This document shows positions 6,993 through 16,300 of a stretch of DNA of 64,000 nucleotides, in pieces. Position numbers and translations under genes: made by a program. Under the pieces are notes generated by a model that did not search any database, was not told where the DNA came from, and saw only the letters and a list, made by a program, of their open reading frames with translations. Numbering within the stretch: position 1 is the stretch's first letter; each line of letters begins with the position of its first letter. Source of the DNA: Variovorax guangxiensis (GTDB taxonomy: Bacteria > Pseudomonadota > Gammaproteobacteria > Burkholderiales > Burkholderiaceae_C). Location of the stretch: contig NZ_RXFT01000010.1 in NCBI RefSeq assembly GCF_003952165.1, positions 186,001 through 250,000 on the forward strand. The letters are read 5' to 3'.

Positions 6993-9407
6993 CTAGAACT
7001 GGTACCTGGCGCTCGCGACCAGCGTGCGCTCGTTGCCGGGGTAGTAGTTATCGTATGCGCGCGAAGCGGTGTATTTGCGGTTGGCCAGGTTGGTCGCCGA
7101 CAGCGCCAGGCGCCACGGGCCGGTCGTGTAGTGCACCGTGGCGTCCAGCAAAGCCACGCCGCCTTCGGCGGTGGTGTTGGCCACCTGGTTCCAGCGCTTG
7201 CCGATGTAGCGTACGCCGCCGCCGAAGCCTAGGCCGTTGTTCATGGTGTATTCGAGCCACAGGGACGCGGATTGCTTGGGAACCTGGATCGGCATCTTTC
7301 CGAGCTCTCTCGTATCGGCGCTCTCCAACACCTTCATGTCGAGCGCGGTATAGGAGGCGATGAAGTTCAGGTTGCGAGCCAGCTCGGCCTTGGCTTCCAG
7401 TTCGAGGCCGCGCGAGCGGATGCGGCCGATCTGGCGGGACTCGAAGGTGTTCTGGTCGTAGGTGACCACGTTCGATTTGCGCAAGTCGAAAACGGCCGCT
7501 GTGAACGAAGTGCGCGAGTCTTCGGGCTGATACTTGATGCCGGCTTCGACCTGCTTGCCCCTGGTCGGCCGCAGCGGGCTGCCGTTGAGGTCGACGCCGC
7601 TGGTCGGCATGAAGGACGTGGCATAGCTGACATACGGCGCCCAGCCGTTGCCGATCAGATAGCTCAGGCCGGCACGGCCGCTGAACTTGTTGTCGGCCTG
7701 GCCTTTGCGGGAGTTGTTGATTCGGTCGGTGGTTTCGGACTTCACACGATCCTGCCGGCCACTGAACGTGAGCACCCAGCGGTCATCGATCCTGATCTGG
7801 TCTTGCGCGTAGAAGCCGAGCTGCTGGGTGATCTGGGTGTAGTCGCTGCGGGGGAGCGTGGGCTCTTGAACCGGCACCAGGTTGATGGGGTTGCGCAAGT
7901 CGAGGCCGGGTGCCGGTCCGGAGAACTCCTTGGACGTGTAGCGCACGCGGGTCGCGTCGAAGCCGAACAGCAGCGTGTGCTCGGCGATCCCGGTGCGGAC
8001 ACGGCCCTGCAGCTGCGCGTCCGAACTCCACTGGCTGAACCACTCCGGAAACGAGCGCGCGCTGCGCGTGAGCGTGTAGTTGTCGGGGCGCAGCGCATGG
8101 CGCAGGATGTGCTTGTCGACGCGGGCGTTGGAGTAGCGCAGGTTGTGGCGCACCGTCCAGCTGTCGTTCAGTTCGTGCTCGAACAGGTAGCCCAGCGATT
8201 CCTGGCGGTTCCTGATGCGGCTGAACTTCGGGTCGCCGCGCATGATGCCGGTATTGCGGCCTGCGTTGTCCACGACATTGAAGATGTCGTCGCTGGCCTT
8301 GTTGTCGAGAAATTCGCCGAGCAGCGTGAACGAGGTTTTGGCCGTGGGCCGCCAGCGCAGCGAAGGAGCCAGGTAGGTGCGCTTGTTCGCGAACGGCGTG
8401 CCATCTCCGTAGCGCATCTGCGAATTGGTGTCCAGGCCGAGGCCCACCAGGCGGTAACTGAGCGTGTCGCTGGCGACGCCACCCAGATCGAAGGCCAGTT
8501 GCTTGCGCTGGAAGCTGCCGTACTTCACCTCGACTTCGCGCACCGGCGTGTTGTCCGGCATCTTGCTCACGCGGTTGATGATGCCGCCGGCATCGCCCTG
8601 GCCGAAGACGGCCGAGGCCGGCCCGCGCAGCACTTCGATGCGCTCGAGCCCGTAGGTCTCGGTCACGGCGTAGGCTGGCATGGCGAGGCCGTCGCGGTAG
8701 CCTGACATGCCCGATGTGGCGTCGAAGCCGCGCATCAGGATCCAGTCGATGCCCCGGGGATCGAAGCCCCAGTTGCCGACCGCAACGCCGGGCGTGTAGC
8801 GCACGGCTTCCATGATGTCCTGGGCGCCGCGTGCATCCATTTCGTCTCGACCGATGACCGAGATCGACTGCGGCACTTCGAGCAGCGGCGTGTCGGTCTT
8901 GGTGGCGGTCTGGCTGCGCCGGGCCACATAGCCGGGCACGGGGCCGATGGCGTCCTCGGGCTGCGCCGAGGCGCTGACCGTCACGGCCGGCAGCGTGTTG
9001 CCGGAGCCCTGCGAAGCGCGTTCGATGACCAGCGTGTTGTTCGTTGTCTGTCCGGCCAGGCCGGTGCCTTGCAGCAGTTGGGCGGTGGCCGCGCCCACGC
9101 CCAGGCCGGCCGGTATCGCCTGGCTGCGCAGGCCGTTCAGCAAGGCAGGCGGCGCCAGCAGCTGCAGTCCGGCCTGGCGGGCCAGTTGGTTCAGCGCCTG
9201 GTCCAGCGGCTGGGAAGGGATGGCAACGCCGATGACCGCGCCCAAAGCCGCCGGCCTCGCCTGCGGAGCCAGCGGCATCGGGGTGCCTTGCGCCATTGCG
9301 CTCTGGCCCGCTTGGGCGGCACAGGCCAGGGCGGCGGCGGAGATCAGGTGGCGCGAGGCGCGGCGTGGAATGATGGTGCGGGAAGGCATGCGATGAGGTC
9401 GGTTCAT
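6993..9407 (-). CDS. TonB-dependent siderophore-type receptor with signalling STN domain
   Basis: This is an outer-membrane transporter of 804 residues. A signal peptide (about 1-40, ending SAMAQ) is followed by a short secretin/TonB (STN) domain (about 55-125: IPSQPLDQALNQLARQ ... LVIERA). The plug follows (LLEVPQSISVIGRDEM ... MRGFD), then a beta-barrel ending in the classical aromatic C terminus YQF. The STN domain is the mark of FecA/FpvA-type transducers, which both import a ferric chelate and signal to an inner-membrane anti-sigma factor. Its partner is the fused sigma/anti-sigma gene 112 bp upstream on the same strand. The ligand cannot be read from sequence. The start at 9407 is the first ATG after the gap; MPSRT at 9389 is an alternative. 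Confidence 0.94.
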   Translation of the reverse strand: MNRPHRMPSRTIIPRRASRHLISAAALACAAQAGQSAMAQGTPMPLAPQARPAALGAVIGVAIPSQPLDQALNQLARQAGLQLLAPPALLNGLRSQAIPAGLGVGAATAQLLQGTGLAGQTTNNTLVIERASQGSGNTLPAVTVSASAQPEDAIGPVPGYVARRSQTATKTDTPLLEVPQSISVIGRDEMDARGAQDIMEAVRYTPGVAVGNWGFDPRGIDWILMRGFDATSGMSGYRDGLAMPAYAVTETYGLERIEVLRGPASAVFGQGDAGGIINRVSKMPDNTPVREVEVKYGSFQRKQLAFDLGGVASDTLSYRLVGLGLDTNSQMRYGDGTPFANKRTYLAPSLRWRPTAKTSFTLLGEFLDNKASDDIFNVVDNAGRNTGIMRGDPKFSRIRNRQESLGYLFEHELNDSWTVRHNLRYSNARVDKHILRHALRPDNYTLTRSARSFPEWFSQWSSDAQLQGRVRTGIAEHTLLFGFDATRVRYTSKEFSGPAPGLDLRNPINLVPVQEPTLPRSDYTQITQQLGFYAQDQIRIDDRWVLTFSGRQDRVKSETTDRINNSRKGQADNKFSGRAGLSYLIGNGWAPYVSYATSFMPTSGVDLNGSPLRPTRGKQVEAGIKYQPEDSRTSFTAAVFDLRKSNVVTYDQNTFESRQIGRIRSRGLELEAKAELARNLNFIASYTALDMKVLESADTRELGKMPIQVPKQSASLWLEYTMNNGLGFGGGVRYIGKRWNQVANTTAEGGVALLDATVHYTTGPWRLALSATNLANRKYTASRAYDNYYPGNERTLVASARYQF

Positions 9408-9482
9408 TTCTGGGCCATGGAAATCCGGACGGTCCGCTGGGCGGACTTTTCCGGGCTCTGCAGGCTGATACGACCGAGCGGC

Positions 9483-9504
9483 GCAAATCCCTCACGCGAT
9501 TTGC
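9483..9504. promoter_or_regulatory. Inverted repeat upstream of the receptor gene
   Basis: GCAAATC and GATTTGC form a 7-bp inverted repeat with an 8-base spacer in the 112-bp gap before the receptor gene, about 75 bp from its start. There is no T-tract on either side. It could be a regulatory site for the receptor, but I could not match it to a known operator. Confidence 0.35.
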
Positions 9505-9519
9505 AAAAGAAATGCGATG

Positions 9520-10836
9520 TCAGGGCTGCGAACGGCGCGCGATGACGATGGCTTGCGGGCTGCCAGGCTCTTCGCGCACCTGGACCGGCAGGCTCCCGGG
9601 CAGCAGGCGCAGCCAGGTTCCGGCCTGCGCGATCTGCACGCGGCCGAACACCGGCAACGAAGCGGCATCGGGCTCGATGCGCAGCGGGCGCGGGCTGTAG
9701 CGCGCGAGACGGGAGACGACCTCTCCCAGCGGCACGTAGTGGAAGTCGAGCCAGCCTTCACGCCAGGACGCCACCGCGGCGGCCTCGCCGGGATGCGCCG
9801 TGGTGAACCGCCGCGACGCATCGATGCGCGCGCTGTCGCCGGCGCCGAGGATGCGCTCTTCGCCGCCGCCGCTGCGAACCCGCACTCGGCCCGATTCGAC
9901 CGCCACGCACAGACTGCCGTCTTGCAGCGCGGCTTCGAAACGTGTGCCGAGCACGGTGATCTCGTGGCCCAGCGCGGTGACGACGAAGGGGCGCGATTCG
10001 TCGCGCGCCACGTCGAAGAAGACGCTGCCCGCGAGCAGCCGCACGGTTCGGCGTGCCGCGTAGTAGGTCACTTCGGCGCGGCTGTCCGCATCCAGCGTGA
10101 GGCGGCTGCCGTCCGGCAGGGCCTGGCTGCGGATGCGGCCGATGGCGGTGGACAGGCTCCCTTGGTAGTCCGGCACCCATTGACGCCAGGCCTGCCAAAG
10201 CACAGCGCTGCCGATGCCCAGGCCGGCGATGCCGAGCAGCGTGGACAGGGCTCTGCGGCGTCCGGTGCGTACCGGCACGGCGTCGCCTCGCCACCGATGC
10301 AGCGCGGCTTCGATGCTGTCGAGTGCGCGCATCACCTCGCGCTCGACGGTCTTGATGGAGACGCCGTAGCGTTCGGCCAGCGCGGCGTGGCCGATGCCTT
10401 CGAGCCGGTCGGCCAGGAAGATGTCGCGGCTGCGCTGGGGCAGCTGTCTCAGCGCGGCGTCGACGGCATCGAGGGCCTGCCGGTGGGCGCAGAGATCGGC
10501 GACGTCGTGCGTGCCATGTTCGCGTGCGGCGCAGTCGTCGGCGTCGATGTGCGATGCCGTGGCAAAGCGCTCCATGCCGCGCCGGCGGCGACGCAGGTGG
10601 TCGATGGCGATGTTCTCGGCCACTGCGTACACATAGGCGCGTGCGGCGGGCTCCGGCGGGGTCTCCCCTCCGTGTTGCGGGCTTTCGGCACGTTCGGCCA
10701 GGCGCAGCCAGGTGTCATGCGCCAACTCGCGCGCGTCATGCGTGCTGCCCGTGCGGCGCGCGATGAACCGCACCAAATCCTGGTAACTGTCCTGAAAGGC
10801 GCGAAGCAGCAGGATGGAGGAGAGTTGGGCGGACAT
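9520..10836 (-). CDS. Fused ECF sigma factor / FecR-type anti-sigma factor (IutY-like)
   Basis: A single 438-residue frame combines two proteins that are usually separate. Residues about 8-85 are sigma region 2 (DARELAHDTWLRLAE ... AIDHLRRR), and about 120-178 are sigma region 4 (LPQRSRDIFL ... GVSIKTVEREV). A membrane helix lies at about 197-216. Residues about 225-340 are a FecR domain (LPDGSRLTLDADSRAEV, FVVTALGHEITVLGTRFEA), and about 365-435 resemble the FecR C-terminal secretin/TonB-like fold. The usual cytosolic sigma-binding domain of FecR is absent. Pseudomonas putida IutY has this same fused plan and releases its sigma part after receptor signalling and proteolysis. The STN receptor at 6993-9407 is the expected partner. 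A Fur-box-like site lies 35-57 bp upstream of the ATG. Confidence 0.92.
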   Translation of the reverse strand: MSAQLSSILLLRAFQDSYQDLVRFIARRTGSTHDARELAHDTWLRLAERAESPQHGGETPPEPAARAYVYAVAENIAIDHLRRRRRGMERFATASHIDADDCAAREHGTHDVADLCAHRQALDAVDAALRQLPQRSRDIFLADRLEGIGHAALAERYGVSIKTVEREVMRALDSIEAALHRWRGDAVPVRTGRRRALSTLLGIAGLGIGSAVLWQAWRQWVPDYQGSLSTAIGRIRSQALPDGSRLTLDADSRAEVTYYAARRTVRLLAGSVFFDVARDESRPFVVTALGHEITVLGTRFEAALQDGSLCVAVESGRVRVRSGGGEERILGAGDSARIDASRRFTTAHPGEAAAVASWREGWLDFHYVPLGEVVSRLARYSPRPLRIEPDAASLPVFGRVQIAQAGTWLRLLPGSLPVQVREEPGSPQAIVIARRSQP

Positions 10837-10870
10837 CTGGAATGAATACGTCGGTATTGCTCTCCAGATT

Positions 10871-10893
10871 ATTATCGAGAATGGTTCTCATTT
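10871..10893 (-). promoter_or_regulatory. Fur-box-like operator before the sigma/anti-sigma gene
   Basis: On the minus strand the core TGAGAACCATTCTCG matches 11 of 15 positions of the 7-1-7 Fur box, with a perfect GAGAA-TGG-TTCTC inverted repeat at 10877-10889 (plus-strand reading). A -10-like GATAAT overlaps its downstream edge, so bound Fur would block the promoter. The gene starts at 10836. The site is seen in sequence; Fur control is inferred. Confidence 0.65.
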
Positions 10894-10934
10894 GTGAGGT
10901 CAAGCCGCAGGGCTTCGTGCAGCAATCTGGACGC

Positions 10935-11162
10935 TCAGGGCGACCGGTGCAGCCGGGGCGCCGCGAGCAGGTCCAGGTTGTCCGTGATGGCCGCATCCAC
11001 GTTCGGATAGCGGCCTTTCATCTTCGACAGCGTCATGATCGTCTGCAGCGCCTTCAGGTCCTTCACCGAGGGCGCGACCTTGATCTGAGCGATGGCCGCG
11101 GTCGGGTTGCCGCCGTTGATCAATGCCATCACCTTGCTTGCCCAGTCGTTCGCGCGCGCCAT
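10935..11162 (-). CDS. Small hypothetical protein
   Basis: This 75-residue soluble protein has no signal peptide or membrane segment. The start MARANDW is chosen because AGGTGA stands just upstream; the longer in-frame extension has no ribosome-binding site. The sequence is helical and mildly basic (LKALQTIMTLSKMKGRYPN). I do not recognise a family. It lies between the Fur-box region and the divergent DUF6172-like gene, and no function is suggested by context. Confidence 0.6.
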   Translation of the reverse strand: MARANDWASKVMALINGGNPTAAIAQIKVAPSVKDLKALQTIMTLSKMKGRYPNVDAAITDNLDLLAAPRLHRSP

Positions 11163-11224
11163 GTCGTCACCTGTCCTGTTGTCCGTGGAATGAGTCGACT
11201 GTACACAGCGGGTTAGGATCACCC

Positions 11225-11548
11225 ATGAGAAAAACCTTCCAGCTTCAGGTCGAGGGCAAGCACCCCGACCGTCTACTCGAAGCCATCAAGCACGAGATCC
11301 GCAAGTACATCAAGCGCGAGCGGCGCCGCGAACTGCCCGAGGGCATGGACTACTGGGACTTCGACTGCCGCTTCGGCGCCTCGAAGGAATCTGCCGAGGT
11401 CATACACCTCTCCGCCATCACCGGCCTGATCGACGGCGTGGCGAAGGAGGGTGGCAAGCAGTTCTACATCGAGATCCTGGCCAAGCCGGCGCAGCGCAAG
11501 GCGCGCCCGGCAGGCTCGCCGGAATCCGAACCGCCCGAAGAAGGCTGA
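11225..11548 (+). CDS. Conserved hypothetical protein, DUF6172-like
   Basis: This is a 107-residue cytoplasmic protein beginning MRKTFQLQVEGKHPDR, with a highly charged centre (IRKYIKRERRRELPEG) and a Pro/Glu-rich tail. It resembles the small family annotated DUF6172, of unknown function; that match is from memory of the sequence style and is moderate. The ATG at 11225 is preferred over an upstream in-frame start because the conserved part begins there. It is divergent from the 75-residue gene and convergent with the dehydrogenase gene ending at 11556. Confidence 0.75.
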   Translation: MRKTFQLQVEGKHPDRLLEAIKHEIRKYIKRERRRELPEGMDYWDFDCRFGASKESAEVIHLSAITGLIDGVAKEGGKQFYIEILAKPAQRKARPAGSPESEPPEEG

Positions 11549-11555
11549 GCCCCGC

Positions 11556-12638
11556 TCAGGCCAGCGCCTGCGCCAGCCGCAGGCCGTGGCGCTGCTCCGC
11601 ATCCTGCAGCGAGCGCGCGATCGAAGGGTGCAGCCGCACTCCGTTCCTCGACTGCAATTCCCGACGCTTCAATCCGCCTTCGCCCGGCAGCCGCACAGGC
11701 TTCGCCGGGTCGATGGGCGCATTGGCGCGGCAGCGTTCGGCCACGTGGTCCATCTGGCGCAGGAAGGCTTCCTTACCGCCGAAGGCGTTCAGGTCGTGCA
11801 GCGTGACGTGCACCGTTGCGCCCCAGCCCTCGGGCGGATCGGCGCGGCCGTGGCCCGCGAGGCCGGCCGTGAGCGTCTCCACCAGCAGCGCCATGCCGTA
11901 GCCCTTGTGCCCGTGGCTCAGCCCGCCCACCGGCAGCAGCGTGCCGGGCGGCTGGTCGAACAGCACCTGCGGGTCGTTCGAGGGCTTGCCGGCGGCGTCG
12001 ATCAGCCACTCTTCGGCGAAGGTCTCGCCGGCCGCGCGCTTGCGGTTGCTCATGCCGTTGGTGGTGATGGAGGCCGAGATGTCGACCATCACGCCGCCCT
12101 GCGACAGCGGAAAGCCCATCGCCAGCGGATTCGGTGTGAACACCGCCTGCGTGCCGCCGAAGGGCGCGACGCTGGCGGCGTTGGGGTCGGAGCAGGCCAG
12201 CAGCATCAGCATGTCTTCCTGCAGCGCGCGCAGCATGTAGACGGCCAGGCAGGCGATGTGGTGGCTGCGGCGGATGACCAGCGAGGCCGTGCCCAGCTCG
12301 CGCGCACGCGGCACCAGCAGGTTCATGCCCTGGTCCATGAGCCACGGGCCGGGCAGGCGCTTGCCGTCCCACAGCACGGCGGCGGGACGGTCGGACAGCA
12401 CCTCGGGCGCGCCGTCGCGCGTCATGCCGCCGGATTCAAGCTCCTTGACGTACCCCGCCAGCAGCGCGAGACCGTGGGTGTCGTGGCCGAGCAGGTCGCC
12501 TTCGACCAGCGTGCGCGCGACCACGGCGGCCTTGGGCGCGGCAAGGCCGGCCTTCTGCAGCAGGGCATCCGCATACTCGACGAGCGCATCGGCGCGATAG
12601 AGAGGAGCCGATGGAGCAGGCGCGGTGGCGTCGGTCAT
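11556..12638 (-). CDS. Ldh2/malate-lactate dehydrogenase family oxidoreductase
   Basis: This 360-residue NAD(P)-dependent 2-hydroxyacid oxidoreductase belongs to the MDH/LDH-2 family (YbiC, DlgD, ComC type). Family features visible are GDLLGHDTHGLALL, which carries the catalytic histidine segment, RRSHHIACLAVY, FTPNPLAMGFP and SHGHKGYGMALLVE. The exact substrate (malate, sulfolactate, ureidoglycolate or diketogulonate type) cannot be set from sequence. Its ATG overlaps the serB stop as ATGA, so it is the third gene of an mfd-serB-dehydrogenase unit and is likely translationally coupled. The functional link with serine synthesis or repair is not obvious. Confidence 0.9.
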   Translation of the reverse strand: MTDATAPAPSAPLYRADALVEYADALLQKAGLAAPKAAVVARTLVEGDLLGHDTHGLALLAGYVKELESGGMTRDGAPEVLSDRPAAVLWDGKRLPGPWLMDQGMNLLVPRARELGTASLVIRRSHHIACLAVYMLRALQEDMLMLLACSDPNAASVAPFGGTQAVFTPNPLAMGFPLSQGGVMVDISASITTNGMSNRKRAAGETFAEEWLIDAAGKPSNDPQVLFDQPPGTLLPVGGLSHGHKGYGMALLVETLTAGLAGHGRADPPEGWGATVHVTLHDLNAFGGKEAFLRQMDHVAERCRANAPIDPAKPVRLPGEGGLKRRELQSRNGVRLHPSIARSLQDAEQRHGLRLAQALA

Positions 12639-13345
12639 TTCAGGATTTCCAGCACGCGGTCGAGGCCGCCTTCGTTGATGGCCACCATGGCCTGCTCGCG
12701 CACCTTCGGCTTGGCGTGATACGCAACCGAAAGGCCGGCCTCGCCCATCATCGGCAGGTCGTTGGCGCCGTCGCCCACGGCGATGGTCTCCTGCGGCGAG
12801 ATGCCCATGAGCGAGGCCACCTCCAGCAGCGTGCGGCGCTTCTCGGCGCCGTCGCAGATGTCGCCCCAGCTCTGCGTGACCACCTCGCCGGTGAGCTTGC
12901 CGTCGGCCTCGTCGAGCAGGTTGGAGCGAGCGAAGTCGATGCCCAGCCGGTCCTTCACCCGGTTCGCGAAGAAGGTGAAGCCGCCCGACACCAGCAGCAC
13001 CTTGAGGCCGGCCGCCTTGCAGGCCGACACCAGTTCGGCCGCGCCGGGGTTGAGCTTCAGGCGCTCGTCGTACACCTGCTGCAGCGCCCCGACCGGCACG
13101 CCCTTGAGCAGCGCCACGCGGCGGCGCAGGCTCTCCTTGAAGTCCTTGATCTCGCCGCGCATGGTGGCTTCGGTGATCGCGGCCACCTCCGCCTTCTTGC
13201 CGACGGCATCGGCGATCTCGTCGATGCACTCGATGCTGATCAGCGTCGAGTCCATGTCGAAGGCGATCAGCTTGAAGTCGGCGAGCTTCAGCGGCGGCTT
13301 CACGCGCTGGATGACGAGGCCGGGGGAGATTTCAGTAGCGCTCAT
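12635..13345 (-). CDS. serB: Phosphoserine phosphatase
   Basis: This HAD-superfamily enzyme of 236 residues catalyses the last step of serine biosynthesis. HAD motif I reads FDMDSTL, motif II is LLVSGGFTF, and motif IV is GDGANDLPMM. It lacks the long N-terminal ACT-like domain of the E. coli enzyme, as usual for short betaproteobacterial SerB. Both ends overlap neighbours by ATGA: its ATG with the mfd stop and its stop with the dehydrogenase ATG. This indicates one polycistronic unit with coupled translation. Confidence 0.96.
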   Translation of the reverse strand: MSATEISPGLVIQRVKPPLKLADFKLIAFDMDSTLISIECIDEIADAVGKKAEVAAITEATMRGEIKDFKESLRRRVALLKGVPVGALQQVYDERLKLNPGAAELVSACKAAGLKVLLVSGGFTFFANRVKDRLGIDFARSNLLDEADGKLTGEVVTQSWGDICDGAEKRRTLLEVASLMGISPQETIAVGDGANDLPMMGEAGLSVAYHAKPKVREQAMVAINEGGLDRVLEILK

Positions 13346-16300
13346 GCGGTGGCGGTTTCCTTGACTGTGGGCTGGCCCAGGCTGCGCAGCACGTCGCGCA
13401 CCATCTGGGCCCGGTCCTTGGGTTCTTTCAGTTCTCGCTCGATGCGCAGCTTCTCGTTGCCGGCGAGCTTGATGTGCCTGTTCTTCTGGATCAGCTGGAT
13501 GATGGCCATGCCATCCACCGGCGGATCCTTCTTGAAGGTGATGTTGATGATGCCCGGCGCCGCGTCGACCTTCACCACGCCATAGGGCCGCGCGAGCACG
13601 CGCAGGCGATGGGTGTCGATCAGCGTCTGCGCCTGCGGCGGCAGCTTGCCGAAGCGGTCGACGATCTCTTCCAGCAGCGTGTCGATCTGGTCGGGCGTCT
13701 TCGCCGTGGCCAGCTTCTTGTAGAACGACAGCCGCAGGTGCACGTCGCCGCAGTAGTCGTCGGGAAGCAGGGCGGGGGCGTGCAGGTTGATCTCGGTCGT
13801 GACCGACAGCGGCGACAGCAGGTCGGGCTCCTGCCCGGCCTTCAGCGCGCGCACCGCCTCGCTCAGCATCTCGTTGTAGAGCTGGAAGCCGATTTCCATC
13901 ATGTTGCCGCTCTGGTTCTCGCCCAGCACCTCGCCGGTGCCGCGAATCTCCAGGTCGTGCATGGCGAGGTAGAAGCCGGAGCCGAGCTCTTCCATCTGCT
14001 GGATGGCGTCCAGCCGCTGCGCCGCCTGCTTGGTCAGGCCCTCGGTGTCGGGCACCATGAGATAGGCGTACGCCTGGTGGTGCGAGCGGCCGACGCGCCC
14101 GCGCAGCTGGTGCAGCTGCGCCAGGCCGAACTTGTCGGCGCGGCTGATCACGATGGTGTTGGCGGTCGGCACGTCGATGCCGGTCTCGATGATGGTCGAG
14201 CACAGCAGCAGGTTGTGGCGCTGCGCCACGAAGTCGCGCATCACGCGCTCCAGCTCGCGCTCGGGCATCTGGCCGTGGGCCACGGCGATGCGGGCCTCGG
14301 GCAGTATCTCTTCCAGCTTCTGGCGGCGGTTCTCGATGGTCTCGACCTCGTTGTGCAGGAAGTAGACCTGCCCGCCGCGCTTCAACTCGCGCAGCACGGC
14401 CTCGCGGATCACGCCGGTGCCCTCGTTGCGCACGAAGGTCTTGATGGCCAGGCGCCGCTGCGGCGCGGTGGCGATCACGCTCAGGTCGCGCAGCCCTTCG
14501 AGCGCCATGCCCAGCGTGCGCGGGATCGGCGTGGCGGTGAGCGTGAGCACGTCGACCTCGGCGCGCATGGCCTTCATCGCCTCCTTGTGGCGTACGCCGA
14601 AGCGATGTTCCTCGTCGATGATGAGCAGGCCCAGGTTCTTGAACTTGACCGACTGCGAAAGCAGCTTGTGCGTGCCGACGACGATGTCGACCTGCCCGTC
14701 GGCCAGGCCCTTCGCGGCGGCGGTGATTTCCTTGGCCGAGCGGAAGCGGCTCATCTCGGCCACCTTCACCGGCCACTTGGCGAAGCGGTCGACCAGTGTC
14801 TGGTAGTGCTGCTCGGCCAGCAGCGTGGTGGGCGCAAGGAATGCCACCTGCTTGCCGCCGGTAACTGCGATGAAGGCGGCGCGCAGCGCCACCTCGGTCT
14901 TGCCGAAGCCCACGTCGCCGCACACGAGGCGGTCCATGGGTTGCGGCGAGATCATGTCCTGCACCACGGCGTGGATGGCCGCCTTCTGGTCGGCGGTTTC
15001 CTGGAAGCCGAAGTCGTTGGCGAACACCTCGTAGTCGGCTGGCGAGTAGCGGAAGGCATGGCCCTCGCGTGCCGCGCGGCGAGCATAGATGTTCAGCAGC
15101 TCGGCGGCCGAGTCGCGCACCTGCTCGGCGGCCTTGCGCTTGGCCTTTTCCCACTGGCCGGAGCCCAGCTTGTGCAGCGGTGCCTCGTCGGCGCTGACGC
15201 CGGTGTAGCGGCTGATCTGGTGCAGCTGGCTCACGGGCACGTAGAGCGTGGCCTTGTCGGCGTACTCCAGGTGCAGCATCTCCTGCATCAGCGGCTTGCC
15301 GTCGGGGCCGTTGCCCTGGCCCAGGTCCATGTGGATCAGGCCGCGGTAGCGGCCGATGCCGTGCGCACTGTGGACCACCGGATCGCCCACGTTGAGCTCC
15401 GACAGGTCCTTGATGAGCGCCTCGACGTCGCTGACCTGCTCCTGCTTCTTGTTGCGCCGGCGCGTGGTGGGCGCTGTGGCGAAGAGCTCGGTCTCGGTGA
15501 CGAAGTCGATGCCCTGTTCGCGCCACGCGAAGCCCGAGGCCAGCGCGGCGGTTGCGATGCCGATCTTCTCGTCGCCGGAAGACTCGAACTCGGCCAGCGA
15601 ATCGAAGGCCGGCGGGTTCACGCCGCTGGCGCGCAGGAAGTCGAGCAGGCTCTCGCGGCGGCCCTCGCTCTCGGCGATCAGCAGCACGCGGTGCGGTGTC
15701 TTCGCGATGTGCGCCTTCAGGCCGACCAGCGGGTCTTCGGCGCCGCGCACCACGGCGAAGGGCGGCAACCGGTCGAACTCGGCGTAGGGCGCGTCGGTGT
15801 CCACGTCGCCGCGGATGGCCAGCTGCGCGTGCGGCTTGGCACGCTGGTAGAACTGCTCGGCGTTCAGGAACAGCGCCTCGGGCGGCAGGGCGGGGCGCTC
15901 GGGGTCGCCGCGCACGAGGCGGTAGCGCTCGTTGGTGTCCTGCCAGAAGTGCTGGAAGGCGGGTTCCAGGTCGCCGTGCAGCACCACGGTGGCGTCCGGC
16001 CCCAGGTAGTCGAACACCGTGGCCGTCTCGTCGAAGAACAGCGGCAGGTAGTACTCGATGCCGGCGGTGGCCACGCCGTTGCCCATGTCCTTGTAGATGC
16101 GGCTCTTGGTCGGGTCGCCTTCGAGCAGTTCGCGCCAGCGGCTGCGGAAGCGCCCGCGCGCGTCGTCGTCCATCGGGAACTCGCGGCCCGGCAGCAGCCG
16201 CACCTCGGGCACCGGGTAGAGGCTGCGCTGGGTGTCGGGGTCGAAGGTGCGGATGGTGTCGATCTCGTCGTCGAACAGGTCGACGCGGAAGGGCACCGGC

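Noticed and set aside
9520..10836. Frameshift or assembly artefact joining separate fecI and fecR genes
   Set aside because: The frame is continuous, the linker has a normal membrane helix, and the FecR cytosolic domain is absent, which fits a true fusion of the IutY type.
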